Shown in pieces: positions 10,391 to 23,388 of a DNA stretch of 64,000 nucleotides. The DNA is taken from assembly GCA_009829735.1 (NCBI GenBank), contig CM020620.1, forward strand, positions 23,658,020-23,722,019. The letters are read 5' to 3'. Source of the stretch: Pyropia yezoensis. Taxonomy: Eukaryota > Rhodophyta > Bangiophyceae > Bangiales > Bangiaceae. The notes under the pieces were generated by a model that saw only the letters and a list, made by a program, of their open reading frames with translations, had not been told where the DNA came from and searched no databases. Position 1 is the first letter of the stretch. Every line of letters begins with the position of its first letter. The position numbers and the translations under genes are program-made.

Positions 10391-12179
10391 CTAGTGCCCG
10401 CTGGAGATGTTTGCAATGTGCCGTGGGGCGGCCTTTCCTCCACCCTTGTCGCCCGCCACGCCCACTACCACCTCGAGGTTGCCCAAGGGGTCCGCACCGG
10501 GGGGCCCCGTCTCGGGCGGAGCCGCGTGGCCGCCGCCGTCGCTGGTCGACAGCATCACCCGCCGGTACGCGCCGCCCGTCCCGGTGGAGCCCGCCGCCCC
10601 CCCCCCGCCATCGGCAGCGGCGGCGGCGGCGGCGCCCGCCCCCCCTCCCCCCCCGGGGGCGCCGCCTTGCCCCTCCCGCACCACCGCCTTGGACCGCACA
10701 AACAGCACCCCTGCCACGATGGACAGCGCCACCCCCACCCACCCCCGCGCGCTCACGGGCGCGTCAAAGAGGAGGCTGCCGAGTACCACTATGGGGATCT
10801 TGTTGAGGCCGCCTAGGAACGAGTAGGTGCTCCCATTGGTCTCCCGGAGGCACCAAAAGCCCGATGCGCAGATGGCTGTCGTCAGCATCCCCGACGCCAC
10901 GTACGCAGCCAGGAACCACCCGCTGGTGGCGGCGAGCGACGACGGCGCCGCCGATGGGAGCTCCCCCGACGCCCACGACAGGGGCAGGATGGGCGCCAGC
11001 GCGAGGAGGTTGGAGTGGAGGGTCATCTCGAGGGGCGTATGGCCGCCACCGCCCCGCACAAAGTGGCGGAGGGAGGCCAGGTAGCCCACATTGGCCGCCA
11101 CGTTGGCCGCCGCCCACCCATAACCGGTGGCCGAAAAGGCCAGGTCACCAGCGGCGGTCACCACCGTCGACGCTGCCACGAGAAGCATGCTCGCATACAC
11201 CGCCGGCGGGAATACGTCCCGGAACACAGAGCGCTCAAAGAGGGTCACCGCTATTGGGCCGGCGCTCTTGAGCACCGTCAGCACGGGGAGGGACACGTAC
11301 CGGAGCGCCTGCGCGTTGGAAAAAATGAACAGAACAAAAAAGGCAATCGGCACCAGCAGCTGCCGGCACAGGCGGGGAGAGAGGCCACTCCACCGTATAA
11401 CCCCCAGCCGCGCGAGGATGCCGAGCAGGAAGATGGACATGACGTTTTGGCACGCCAGCGTGAACCAAGGGTAGTGAAAGGTGGCCTGCGAGAAGACCGT
11501 CTTGTTCAGCAGCGTGCTGGTGGTGGATGACAGCCCATACGCCACACACGACGCCAGCGCGCGACGGGTCAGAGGTGCCGAGTCTTTCAGCACCCGTAGA
11601 GGTTGGGACGCTGGTAGTGACAACGGCGGCACCGCGCCTCCGCCACCGCCGCCGCCGCTGCTCAGCATGAGCACCTTGGAGGGCGTCAGTGCTGGGGACA
11701 GGGACGGTGACAGCGGGACGGTGATTGCCTTTGTTGGCGGAGAGCGTGAGCCAGACCGATGCCGGGGGTTGGCGGGTATTGTCGCGGCGACCGGCAGTGT
11801 GGTGCCCACAGCAGCGTCCACCCGCACCCCGCCGCCACCTCCACCCCCATCGCCGCCATTGACAGCAGGGCCACCCGCTGTCACCACCGGTCCTGCCGCC
11901 GACAGGGACTCTCCGAGCCCCTCCCCTGGGGCGCCCGCCCAGCTAGTCTCATCCGCAGGACCCTGGCCCCCCCCATCACCGCTGTGGATGCCGCCACCGC
12001 CGCCGCCGCCGCCGCCGACACCGCCTCGACCACCCCCTTCTCTGTCATATCCCCGTGCGGCCGCAGAGCCGGGTGAGCCGGCAGCGTCGCGCCCCCCGAG
12101 CATCTCGGCGCCGCCGAACGCCCGGCCGACTCCGCCCCCAGGCGAAGACGACGCCGCACAGGGCGAACCGCCGCCACCA

Positions 12180-12210
<31 letters not shown>

Positions 12211-12316
12211 CGCCGCCGCCGCCGCCCCCACCCCTCGGAGAGGCCGCGGGGGAAGGCGGTAGCCGCATCAGCGACGGCGCGCTGCGCGCCGGCACCGCCC
12301 GGGGGACGACAACCAT
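10391..12316 (-). CDS. Nucleotide-sugar transporter, GDP-sugar (GONST/VRG4/SLC35D-like) group
   Basis: This Golgi-type antiporter would exchange a nucleotide sugar for the nucleoside monophosphate. The C-terminal part has about ten hydrophobic helices. FLGGLNKIP near residue 500 corresponds to the GALNK motif that binds the guanine nucleotide in GDP-mannose and GDP-fucose transporters, which favours a GDP-sugar substrate. I start at the ATG at 12316 (MVVVPRAVP), after which roughly 270 residues are low-complexity Gly/Pro/Ser before the first membrane helix. That tail is unusual, since family members are normally 300-400 aa; this one is 641. A start nearer the membrane domain is possible but no better ATG context is obvious. 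A 33-nt G run lies just upstream. Confidence 0.85.
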
Positions 12317-12369
12317 GGCACAGAGGTATCCCGCGGCTGCGGCGGGGGCGGGCGGATGGCCTTGGTGGG

Positions 12370-12370
<1 letters not shown>

Positions 12371-12403
<33 letters not shown>
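12371..12403. repeat. 33-nt poly-G tract
   Basis: An uninterrupted run of 33 G immediately upstream of the transporter start codon (C-rich on the gene's own strand). It could form G-quadruplex structure and is a likely site of length error in the assembly. Confidence 0.9.
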
Positions 12404-14647
12404 CGATGAAAACCGCGGCAGGGGGTGGTCCGCGTGGCGGGGCGCTGTCACGGATGGCCGGCGGCGGCGGAGGCGGCAGCGGCGGCCGGCCGGGCAAGGG
12501 GCGCGGTCAGAGGGAGGGGAAAGACGAGCAGCGCCGGGGGCCGGGGCCGCGGGAGGTCTCCCAGGGCGACGCCGTCCCCCTCCGCACCGCGGCCGGCGGC
12601 CACGGCGGGGCAACGACTGCCGCAGTCAGGGACGCGGGCGGCGGTGACGGCGGCAGCGGCAGCGGCAGCAGCAGCAGCGACAGCGACGGCGGCGGCAGCA
12701 ACCGGCGGGCGAGCGGGCGGGCGGGCGGACGCCCCACTGGCGGCGGCGAGTGGCGAGAAGGGTGCCGGGCAACACCCAACCCCCCCGCCCCCCACCGCCC
12801 CGCCCCCCACCCCCGACCCCCCCTACCCCCCCCCCTCGACAAGTCCACCTACCACAGGCGGAGACCACCCGGCCTGGCGGGCGCGGTCCGTGTTGAAACA
12901 AGCGAAGGGACGGTGGGGGTGGGGGGGGGGGTATCTAGGACGGGCGGCCGGGACGACCAGGTTCGCAGCGTGAGCGGAAGGGTGGGGGCTGGGGGGCCTG
13001 CGAGTGGGAGTTCAGGCATACCCCTCTGTCCGCGGTGGTTGTGGACCCGCCGCCCGCGTTTGCCACCCCGCCCCACGCCGCCGGTCGATCCCGCCGGCCG
13101 TCGACCGCCGCGCGGGCGCTGCAGCGCAATGGCGCGGCTCGAGGCTCGAATGCGGGCTCCTAAAATAAATTGACCACGCTGGCAGGGGGTTGGTTGGTCC
13201 CTCTGCACGGCGCTGCCGGCCGCTCGAGCGCGCGAGCCACGTCTGTGTCCGTTCGTTGGGGTGGGCGCACTGCGCGTCACCACGCGGCTCCGTGCCACCT
13301 CCTTCCCGCTCCCGGTCGTGCCGCGGGCGTGCGCCGGGAAGGGGGTTCCCATCGTTCGATTGGGGGAGGGGGGGGTGGGGGGGGCAGCACGTGGGGGGGG
13401 GGGGATGGAACGGAGTGGGGAGCGGTTGGAACGCGGGGCTCTGGCCAGCCAGTGTCCCAGCTGCAGATGGGAACATGGCTCCCGCGGGGAGGGACGCCGG
13501 TGCGGGCGTCTGGGCAGTGTGCCCTGACGTTCTGGTCGTTGCGGCGGCGGGGGCTGTGGTGAGGGGGCGGGCGGGCGCCAACCCCACGAGCGTGTCGGTG
13601 GCGGTGGGGGGGTGCCGGCGGGGGTGACCACAGCGACGGTGAACCCTTTGACCCCCCTTCCCCGCGCAAAGGCTTTGCTGCTCCCACGGAGCTGCTGGGC
13701 GTAGCGCTGCCGCCCCGCGGCCGAGGTGCCAGCGTGGCATCCCCGCAACGGGCAGCTGGGTCAGCAGCGGGGGGGGGGGGAGGCGGGGGTACTGAGCAGA
13801 CCCACTCCTCGTTACACTGGGGATACATGTAGGCCACGGGGGCGAGGGGGGCGTGATGGTGCACAAAAATGGGCGGCCAGATGGAGAGATGAGGCGTGGA
13901 CAGGCTCTTTGCGGTGGCAGGGGTGGGTCCCCTAAACGCATGAACCGGTGGCGGGAGGCGAGGGTGTCTTCGGCGATGGCGGCGGCGGCAGCGCGTGTGC
14001 CTATGGCCGGCGCCGCCCGCTCTCCCGTCCCCCGCGTCATGAGGGGTGCCGTGTGACGCTTCAGATGAGGGGAGGAATCTTTGGTCCATCCACAGAGAGG
14101 GGCGCTTCCTCGTGGTGAGCTCGGCACGCCAGAGTGCGAGTACGCCCAGGAGGGGAGCATGTCCCAGCGAGGGGCTTTGCACGCCCCACGAGCGCGGCTC
14201 GTCGTGACGTCGATGAGCCGAGCTGGTTTCGTATTGAGTCGCGATCGCAGTGACCCATGCAGGGTGTGTCGTTGACGGCGTCGTGCGGGGGCCGCCGGCC
14301 AGCTGCCCGTAGTGCGGTAAGAAGCCTCTTCGCGCCAGCAACAAAAGCCAGATAGACCTAAATCCGAGCGCAAGGGCTAAAATACGATCGATACGAGCGG
14401 AACATTCACTTTGGAAAATGGGATGAAACTGGTGCTCTCGTTCAGATCCGTCTGCACCCGCCAATGGAGATGCCTCCCTGCCCTTTTAACGATCGCTTGG
14501 AAGTCATTCCGCCTCCCTTGCCTGCGGCTCGATCGATCCGCCGCTCGGCTGTATCTCATGGGCACGCCATGCGCCCGGTCGACGACGTTGTTCGAGCATG
14601 ACCTCCGCGTGAGATCGTTTGCGCCCCACATTCGGGCCCGCTGGGGC

Positions 14648-14669
14648 CCAATGCCCTGCAGGGCATTGG
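14648..14669. promoter_or_regulatory. 22-bp perfect palindrome with a CCAAT box in each arm
   Basis: Each arm reads CCAATGCCCTG, joined at PstI-like CTGCAG. It lies about 245 bp upstream of the atpC start codon. A duplicated, inverted CCAAT pair is a plausible NF-Y-type promoter element. The role is inferred from sequence and position only. Confidence 0.5.
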
Positions 14670-14913
14670 CTGGGCACCGTCCTCTCGTGTGGGTGAGACC
14701 CCGCTTGGGAGGGGCCTCGGGGCTCGACTTCCATCAGCGTCACCCGATTCGCCTGTGCCGCCGCCGTCGTCGCCACCACTCTTGCTTCCCCCCCGCCGCC
14801 GCCGTATCCCCAGACGCGCCTAGTTACACCCACCCCCACCCCCCTCCACTCCTCTTGTGAGCCTCGTCCGCTCCCTCCGTCTTCCTTGTTTGCTTCACTT
14901 CTCTCCACCCGCC

Positions 14914-16544
14914 ATGGATTCCCGGCCTGCCTTCGTCGGCGCATCGACGGGCGCCTTTGTGGCGGCCACGTCCAGCAAGTCTGCGGTTTGCGTGTATGTT
15001 TGGGCTCGGAGCACATTTGCATTCTTCTCTGCAGTGGCGATGGAAAGCGCCGGCGGTTGAGCGCAAAGGGGTGGGCGAGTGGGGAGGGGGCTCAGCGTAC
15101 GCGTCTCGTGGACTGAAGCGGCTTGTGGGGGCTGGGTGATGGGATAGATTCCCTGTGTGAGTGCGCGAGGGGGCAGTTGAGGTCCGTGGTGTGGTTTTGA
15201 TTGCCGTGTGCTTTGGCGTCTCCGTCTGCCCGGCTGTTTCGGTTTATGCTTTGACATTTTCCTTGGCGCTCGATGCTGACCTCCATTGTTACCTCCACTG
15301 CTACTGCATCTGTGCTGTATTTTACCTCTTCGGATCGATCAGGCGTTTCAACGGCCTGCGCCGCGATGCTGTGCTGCCGGCCGGTCAGGCAGCTGCGTCG
15401 GGCGCGGCGTCAGTGACGATGGGGGGCAACATCCGTGAGATGCGTGAGCGCATCTCGACGGTGAAGAACACGGAGAAGATTACGGAGGCCATGCGTCTTG
15501 TGTCGGCGGCGAAGGTGCGGCGCGCGCAGGACGCAGTGCTGAAGACCCGCCCATTCTCTGAGACCCTCCAGAAGGTGCTTGGTGGCCTCATTAAGCGCCT
15601 GAAGGCGGATGCCGTGGAGCTGCCGCTGCTGGCGGAGCGCACAGTGAACAAGGTGGTCCTCGTGGTCATCTCTGGGGATCGTGGCCTGTGCGGCTCGTAC
15701 AACAACTACATCATCAAGAAGACTGAGGCGCGCATCAAGGAGCTGAAGGCTGAGGGTCTTGAGGTGGAGCTGGTCTGTGTCGGCACCAAGGCCAACACCT
15801 ACTTCCGCCGGAGGGAGACGCCTATCCGCCAGTTCTTCAACTGCCCCCAGGCACCCTCGGCTGAGAACGCTTCGTCCATCACTGACGAGCTGCTGGCGGA
15901 GTACCTCTCTGGTGAGGTTGACCGTATCGAGCTGCTCTACACGCGCTTTGTGTCGCTCATCTCGTGTGAGGCGTCCATCCGCACCCTGCTGCCGCTTTCC
16001 CCCTCGGGTCTGGAGACGGAGGGTGACGAGATCTTCCAGCTCACGTCCGTTGGCGGCCAGTTTGTGGTCAAATCGGAGACCGTGCCGGTGGCTGAGGCGG
16101 AGGACTTCCCGTCCGACATGATCTTTGAGCAGGAACCGCTCCAGATCCTCAATGCCATCCTGCCCCTGTACCTGAACGGGCAGCTGCTGCGGACCCTGCA
16201 GGAGAGCGTCGCGTCCGAGCTTGCCAGCCGCATGAGCGCCATGTCTTCTGCCTCGGACAACGCCAAGGACCTGGGCAAGTCGCTGAGCAAGGAGATGTAC
16301 GTTATGGCTTTATCTTTAGCGTGGCTGTCTGCCCTGGTCCGTGTACTGCTATCGATATGTTGGATGGCGACTGCTTATCTCTTTACATTGTTCATGACCA
16401 CTGACTTGTTGATGAATCTGGCCGCGCGTGAACTGTGTTTTGTTCTTGCCTTTCTCCCCGGTGCTTTGTTATTGCAGGAACCGGGCGCGCCAAGCTGCCA
16501 TTACACAGGACCTCATGGAGATTATTGCCGGATCTTCGGCTTAG
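14914..16544 (+). CDS. atpC: Plastid ATP synthase gamma subunit, spliced
   Basis: The gamma subunit is the rotor shaft of CF1. Exons are 14914-14993, 15343-16296 and 16478-16544; donors are GTATGT and GTACGT, and the phases join exactly to give 366 aa. Exon 2 starts the mature protein at GGNIREMRERISTVKNTEKI and carries SGDRGLCGSYNN. Exon 3 supplies the conserved C-terminus NRARQAAITQDLMEIIAG. Residues after TLLPLSPSG match plastid/cyanobacterial gamma, not mitochondrial. The short loop there lacks the two redox-regulated cysteines found in green plants, as in cyanobacteria and red algae. The N-terminus MDSRPAFVGASTG looks like a transit peptide with an early Phe and no preceding signal peptide, so import across a primary plastid envelope is inferred. 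The exon 1 donor could instead lie a few bases earlier. Confidence 0.95.
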
Positions 16545-17159
16545 ACTGTCTCCTACGGCACCTGTGCTGGAGTACAGGTCTAGTTTTTTCCGTGCATGTT
16601 CATTATGGGTCGCTCATGCGGGCTTGCTACTTTCTTCCCTCTGGCACTCATCGCCGTTTCCTTCTCGTTGCGGACGGCCTGAGTCAGCCGTCACCCTCTC
16701 GCGTGGCTACACGAACAGTCTTTTACAGTACTTTTTTGCCCTGTTCCAACTGTCGCGTGGAAATGTTTTGCTTGCCCAATGCCTGGGCTTGCGAGAGTCA
16801 GTCGGTGGTCAGCGTTATCTGGGTCCTTGCTGAAGAGTCTGCCGTCCGTCGTCCACCCCTCCCCTCCCTCTTTCTGTTGCGTCACGTTTTGAAGTGCGAG
16901 ATGATCCTCATCAATGCCCATGCTCTCTTTCAGAAAATACCCACTATTGGGAAGTCCAACGTTATTTATAATGTTCTCTTTGCGGAGTCGTTCATTCAGC
17001 ATTCCTCGTGGAATGAAGGTGGACTGGACGCCTCACACTCCACCCCGCTTCGCCCAGTTCCACACCTTCCTCCGCGGACATCTGGCGCTACAGGCTTCGT
17101 CCGCTTCGCCAGGCTTCTCTCGCATCTGACCTCTTCTGTCTTCATTTGGGTCGCCCGTC
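16545..17159. other. Intergenic atpC to NDUFS8
   Basis: No gene seen. T-rich sequence with the 3' end of atpC and the presumed NDUFS8 promoter; pyrimidine-rich just before the NDUFS8 start codon. Confidence 0.5.
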
Positions 17160-18770
<1,611 letters not shown>

Positions 18771-19914
18771 TGCGCCTGATGCGCGTGTTTGCATCTTTTG
18801 CATCTTTTGTACCCTTCTCCCCGTCTTTGGGGCTCATCTCTTTCTGGGCTACTCTTTGGATACGTGCGCATTGAAAGGCGCATGTACCCATAGTTGGAGT
18901 CGGTGCCCCGTTTTGGCAATCGTCGTTTCCCAAGATGCACTAGTACTCGTCATGATTACGAGGATGTCCACCGCGGGAGTATGACAGCGGCGGCGAGGGC
19001 GGCGAGAAGGATAGCGGCGCCTTCGGCGGACGTGCGGGGATCATACGGGGGTGAGAAGTCGACACCGCGAACACCCCTCCACCATCAGCTGGCACATGCC
19101 GCAGGCTGACGTGCCCGCGAGGCCCTCCGCGCCAGCGCACCACCAAGGTCCGACACACAGCCGCTTGTGTCGGCAGCGGGCTGCAGCCACCACCCCCGCC
19201 CCGTATCGCGTCGCCCGCGCGGTGCCTTACAGCTGTCGCACGCCCACCCAAATCCGGCCATCCAGCCCGGAGCGTACGTAGCCGATGCGGTGGACACAGT
19301 CGGTGGGGCCCGTCGGTTTTCACTGTCGCCCCCGACCACACCCCCGGTTGGCCCGACACGAGAAAAAACGGCCGTTCCGGGTGCTCTTTCCCTTGCGCAC
19401 TGTCCCGGTCTTTAGGCCAAAGACTCACCGCTGCTGGCCGGGGCCCTTTGGGCACACACCCTTGGGGGGGGAGCAACACGCCGGGTCTCTTTTCCTTCCT
19501 GCTGGTTCTTGCTGGCGGGCGGCTGCCGCCCCGGCGGCAGGGCGGCGGCTGTGGCGGCGGGTCCCGCCAGCCTTTGGTACTCCGCACCCTGCCGCGGCTG
19601 GCGAGCTACGTTCACGTGCTGCACTCACGTCGGCGGTGGTGGTGCCGCTCCCGCTGTGGGGGTTCTACCCTGCGCGACCTTGCTGCCCGCTGCCCGCTGC
19701 CGCTGGTGCCTGCCAAGGGGGCGAGGACTCTGTTGGACCCGCTCCCTCACAGCGCCTGGCTCGTTCCTGCGCCTCTCCTCCCCTCACCCCCCTTCTGTTT
19801 CCCCCGCCCCTTCCCACCTTCCCACCTCCCTTCACTCTTCTCCGCCTTCCCCCTTCACGCCCTCACCCCGCGGCCCCCCCCTTTTTCCCTTTCGCCGGTT
19901 CCTCCTCGGCCACA
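18771..19914. other. Intergenic NDUFS8 to copine-like gene
   Basis: No gene supported. The last ~170 bases before the next start codon are strongly pyrimidine-rich, as in front of many genes here. Confidence 0.45.
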
Positions 19915-21857
19915 ATGGCCAAGCCGTTTTCAACGACGGCTCCCCCCTCCCCAATGGTTCTTCAACCCCCCCCCCCCCTACCCCACCGCCGTCGGCCATC
20001 CCCCCCGGTGCCTCGCCAAACCAGTACCTCGAGGTTCGTGTGGCGGCGTTTGAGCTGTCCCTCACCACCGGCCGCTTCACCCCCCCCCCCGACGCCGTCG
20101 GCTACCACCTGCAGCTGCTGCGGCGGCGGCCGGGCCGGGCGCCCGACGATGGCGGCGGCGGCGGCCGGGGCGTGAGTGGCCAGGCCGCTTCAACGCTGGC
20201 CGCCCAGCCCCCACGTCGGTCCATGCTGCGCGGCAGCTCTTCGCTGGCCGCCGCGGCGGCAGCGGCGTTGGACCCGTCCGCGGCGGCGTCCGAGTTTGAG
20301 CTCCTCGGCTCCACGGAGACCGTGCGGGGGGACCCCAACCCGTCATGGGTGACGGCCTTTCGGCTGCCCGCCGCGGCGGTGCTGGGGGAGCCAGGGGGGG
20401 GGGGGGGCGACGACTACCGGCTGGTTATTCGCCGCGTGGTGGGGGAGTACGACGACGGACCATCGTGCGCGGGGGGGGGGGGGTCCGCCGCCGCGGGTGG
20501 CCGCCGCGGCGGTGGCGGTGGCAACAGTGGGGCGGGCGGCCGCCCCCGCGGCGGGGGCTCCCCCGCCACGGGTGGCCGCTCCCACTCATGGCTTGCTTCG
20601 CTGCTCCCCGGCGGCCGCCGTCGCCTTACCGTCTCCATCGTCTCGTGGGCAGACGTTTCCCTCGCCGACGCGGCCCGCAGGCGGGACGGGTGTGTCGAGC
20701 GGCAGCTTGTGGACGTGGCGGTAGGGGTGCCAACACCCTCGTCGGGCGTGCTGGTCGTCTGCACCGAGGCGTTTGTGCGGCGACGGGTGCCGCATGCGCT
20801 GCGGATGCGGCTGGCGGTGGACATGGCGTGTGACATGCACGGAGGGGGCGGGGGCGACGGCGGCGCTGGCCGCCGCCGAAATCGTCCGTCGTCTGCCCGC
20901 AAAGGAGGTTCGGGGGGCAGCGTCGCACGGTCTCGGGGTGGCCGTGGCGACGACGACGGACCCGGTTTGTCACTGCTCTACGTGGTGTACAAAGACCTGC
21001 TGGGCAGCACGCAGGGCGAGTTCCTCCCCGTCTTTCGCTCTCCCCCAGTGGAGCTCCCACCGCCCTGCCGCCGTCGCCCCCGGCCCAGCGCATCCGCCTC
21101 TGAGGCTGGCGTCAGCCTTGACGACGACAGCGTCGGCGCGACGACGGTGGCAGCTGGGGGCCCTGGCGGCACAGGTGGTCCCCGCCGCAGCAGCACCGCG
21201 GTGCCGGCATTTGAACTGGAACCCGTCCTCCTTGACGTCGACGGCCTCGTTGGCGATGTGCCCGGCCGGGCACTGCGGCTGGAGCTGTTCCTCTCTCGCC
21301 CGAGTCCGGGCGCAGGGGGGGGGGTGTCCCCGATTGGTTACGTCTTAACATCGATGGGCGCCCTCGCGTACGCGCGGCGAGGCTCTCGGCTGGCGGTGGA
21401 GCCCAGCCCTGGGAGCGCCCTCCTGGGCGGCCAGCTCGTTGTGGATGATGTGCGGGTGGCTCGCCCGGGTGGCAGCAATGGCGACGCGGGCGGCGCGCGG
21501 GGGTTGGACTCTGCGCTGCCGTTGGGAGACGCCAAGCCGCTCGTCTCCCGTGTCAAACTCCGCGCCGTCCACTTTCGGTGGTCGTCTGGCGGCGGCGGCT
21601 GGGCAGCGGCAGTAGCGGCCGCTGCCGCAGACGCGCCTGTGGTCGTCGACACATACGGGCGGGGGGGGTTTACCGAGGGGGTGGACCCCCTGCCGTCACG
21701 GCCTGGGGGCGTCGGCCTGTCGCGCGGGGTCTCGTACATTTCGCCGACGCGGGTGGCGAGCTCCAAGGCCGTAGCCGCCACCGCCAGTCGGGAGGGGCGG
21801 GGGGGGGACGCCCCTCCTCTTCCTTACGCTGGTGCGGCAGACGGGCTGGCCTCTTGA
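19915..21857 (+). CDS. Copine-like protein with two C2 domains (frame break at a C run)
   Basis: Copine-type C2 domains bind membranes in a calcium-dependent way. The first C2-like region starts at YLEVRVAAFEL and has GSTETVRGDPNPSW then FRLP, matching the copine C2A core (TEV..NxNPxW). A second follows with LSLLYVVYKDLLGSTQGEF and FRSPPVE, then LRLELFLSR and IGYVLTSMGALA, like C2B. Gly-rich insertions interrupt both. No vWA domain follows, so it is shorter than animal or plant copines. The best start context is ATG 19915 after a long pyrimidine-rich leader, but this frame differs from the C2 frame. They join if the 13-C run at 19966-19978 were one base longer. A diverged non-copine C2 protein remains possible. 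Confidence 0.55.
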
Positions 21858-22592
21858 CGCACCGGGGATGTTTCCGGCGGGAGAGGCCGGTGGTGGGTCC
21901 CCACGTTGGGCAAGCCGGGGGGTTGCGTGGGTGGGGCGGATGGTTTGTGGTTCTTTTTTTACTCTGCCACGAGAGAGCCGGGTTAGTTTGATAGCGCGCT
22001 GCAATCTCTGCAGCGTCGGGTCACTTCCAGCATAGAGGCACACGCCTCGACCGAGGCTTCCGGGGCGCTCCGACTGGCGCCATCAGCCATGCGGCAGAAG
22101 GCCCAAACTCCCGCCGTCCTTATCGTTAGTTTTGGGCTGGCCCTTTCAACGTGTTCTTTGAACGTGTTCTTTGAACGGAGTCCTAGCGCATCGTGCCATA
22201 GCGCTGGCTGGCTAGCTAGCATGCATGCATCCACCCGCTAAGTAGCATGTGCACCAGCACATCCCTGCCCAACTCTCGTAAGTGAAGAGCACGGGGTCGG
22301 CGACAGGCACGGCGGCGCCGTCAGAGCTGGTCAACGCCATCATGAGCGTGACTGCCGCCGTGAGTGCACTCTCTGCCCATCCCACCATGGCGCAACGGCT
22401 CCCATTGCCACGCTTGCTCCTCCACCACCTCGGCGGGCGGGGTGCCCCCCGCCCGCGGCCCAGCTCCCACCCCCGGCAGCTGTCTGGGCTGGCCTCCCCA
22501 CCTCCCCCCTCCCGTTTCCCGCTTCCTCACCCACGCTCACTGGCGAGTGCTCCCCCCCTGCCGCAGACGCTCCGCCCTCCTCCCCACCCTCA

Positions 22593-22743
22593 TTGATCCA
22601 GCTTCACTGAAGCCGCGGCTTCATTGTCGTTGATCCGGCTTCACGAAAGCCGGCGGCTTCCGGCTTCATTGAAGTCGCCGGCTTTCTTGATCCCCACCCG
22701 CTGGGCGTGCGGCTGCCGCTGGGCGTGCGGCTGCCGCTGGGCG
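22593..22743. repeat. Short imperfect repeats: TTGATCC/GGCTTCA units and an 18-bp tandem
   Basis: TTGATCC occurs at 22593, 22630 and 22687, twice followed by a CGGCTTCA or CAGCTTCA variant. Small palindromes CTTCACTGAAG and CTTCATTGAAG lie between them. Directly after, GGGCGTGCGGCTGCCGCT is tandemly repeated about 2.5 times. This could be a remnant of a small mobile element. Confidence 0.55.
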
Positions 22744-23388
22744 CGCTGGTGGCCGCGCCGAGCGCCGGCCCGGCACCGAGCGCCAGCACCGCACCGGGCG
22801 CGTCCCCTGCCCCTGGCGTTGGTGCGGGCGGCGGCGGCGGTGGCGGCGGCGGTGGCGGCTGCGGCGGCGGCGGCGTGCAGTACAGGTCGCCCACAACAAG
22901 CACGAGACGGCCTCTGATCCTGAGGAGAGCAAACGGGGGCTCATGCACGCGCGAACTCCGCAGCCACGACGGCCGTGGCATCCTCGGCCATGGCCGGCGT
23001 CAGCAACACGCGGCCGTGCCCAGCCCCTGGAACACCCCGATAGCCGGTCCGCCGCCGCCGCCAGAATGGTCTTGTCAACCTCGCCGCGGAGGATTACCAT
23101 GGGCGTGGCGGTGGTGGTGGCGATCGCGCCGGCAGCGTGGAGGTCCGCCAGCGGGAGCAGGCCCGACACGGCCACGAGGCTGCTGAGGCGGTCGCCTACG
23201 CCCAGGGGGCCCGCCCTGGCACCCACGGCGGTCAAGTGGAGGCGCGCGCCAGAACCCAGGAAAATGCGAGCCACGACCACCCGTCGGCCGGCGGCGGCTT
23301 CGGTGGCAACGATGTGGATCAGGTGGGGGGTCGAGAGGACCAGGCCGAGGGAGTCACCCGCCCACGGGTGCGTAACGGCAACGGCCAC
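22666..23388 (-). CDS. Unrecognised open frame, possibly an exon
   Basis: I do not recognise this 240-aa frame. Its first ~110 residues (starting MAVAVTHPWAGDSLGLVLST) have a varied composition, alternating Val/Ile-rich strands and Ala-rich helices, unlike the Arg/Pro-rich shadow frames elsewhere. After about residue 115 it becomes Arg-rich and loses that character, so if real it would be spliced there. Sensible sequence (GRVLLTPAMAEDA) resumes in another minus-strand frame near 23000. It could equally be chance coding potential in a GC-rich intergenic region. Confidence 0.2.
   Translation of the reverse strand: MAVAVTHPWAGDSLGLVLSTPHLIHIVATEAAAGRRVVVARIFLGSGARLHLTAVGARAGPLGVGDRLSSLVAVSGLLPLADLHAAGAIATTTATPMVILRGEVDKTILAAAADRLSGCSRGWARPRVADAGHGRGCHGRRGCGVRACMSPRLLSSGSEAVSCLLWATCTARRRRRSRHRRRHRRRRPHQRQGQGTRPVRCWRSVPGRRSARPPARPAAAARPAAAARPAGGDQESRRLQ

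Larger units (their letters stand above)
12317..14913. other. Intergenic between divergent transporter and atpC
   Basis: About 2.6 kb shared upstream by the minus-strand transporter and plus-strand atpC. Open frames on both strands (for example 14373-13012 minus) are compositionally biased and match no family. Base composition drops toward 14350-14620, consistent with a promoter region for atpC. Confidence 0.5.

Noticed and set aside
9627-10742. 371-codon minus-strand open frame
   Set aside because: Its upstream part is an alternate frame of the transporter C-terminus and the rest has no family resemblance.
11481-12647. 388-codon plus-strand open frame
   Set aside because: Antisense to the transporter N-terminal low-complexity region; Pro/Arg-rich only.
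13012-14373. 453-codon minus-strand open frame upstream of the transporter
   Set aside because: Pro/Arg/Ser-rich throughout, overlaps other open frames equally, no recognisable motif.
22280-22366. Short plus-strand exon-like segment ending in a GTGAGT site
   Set aside because: No partner exon keeps a sensible frame and the donor differs from all supported introns in the window.
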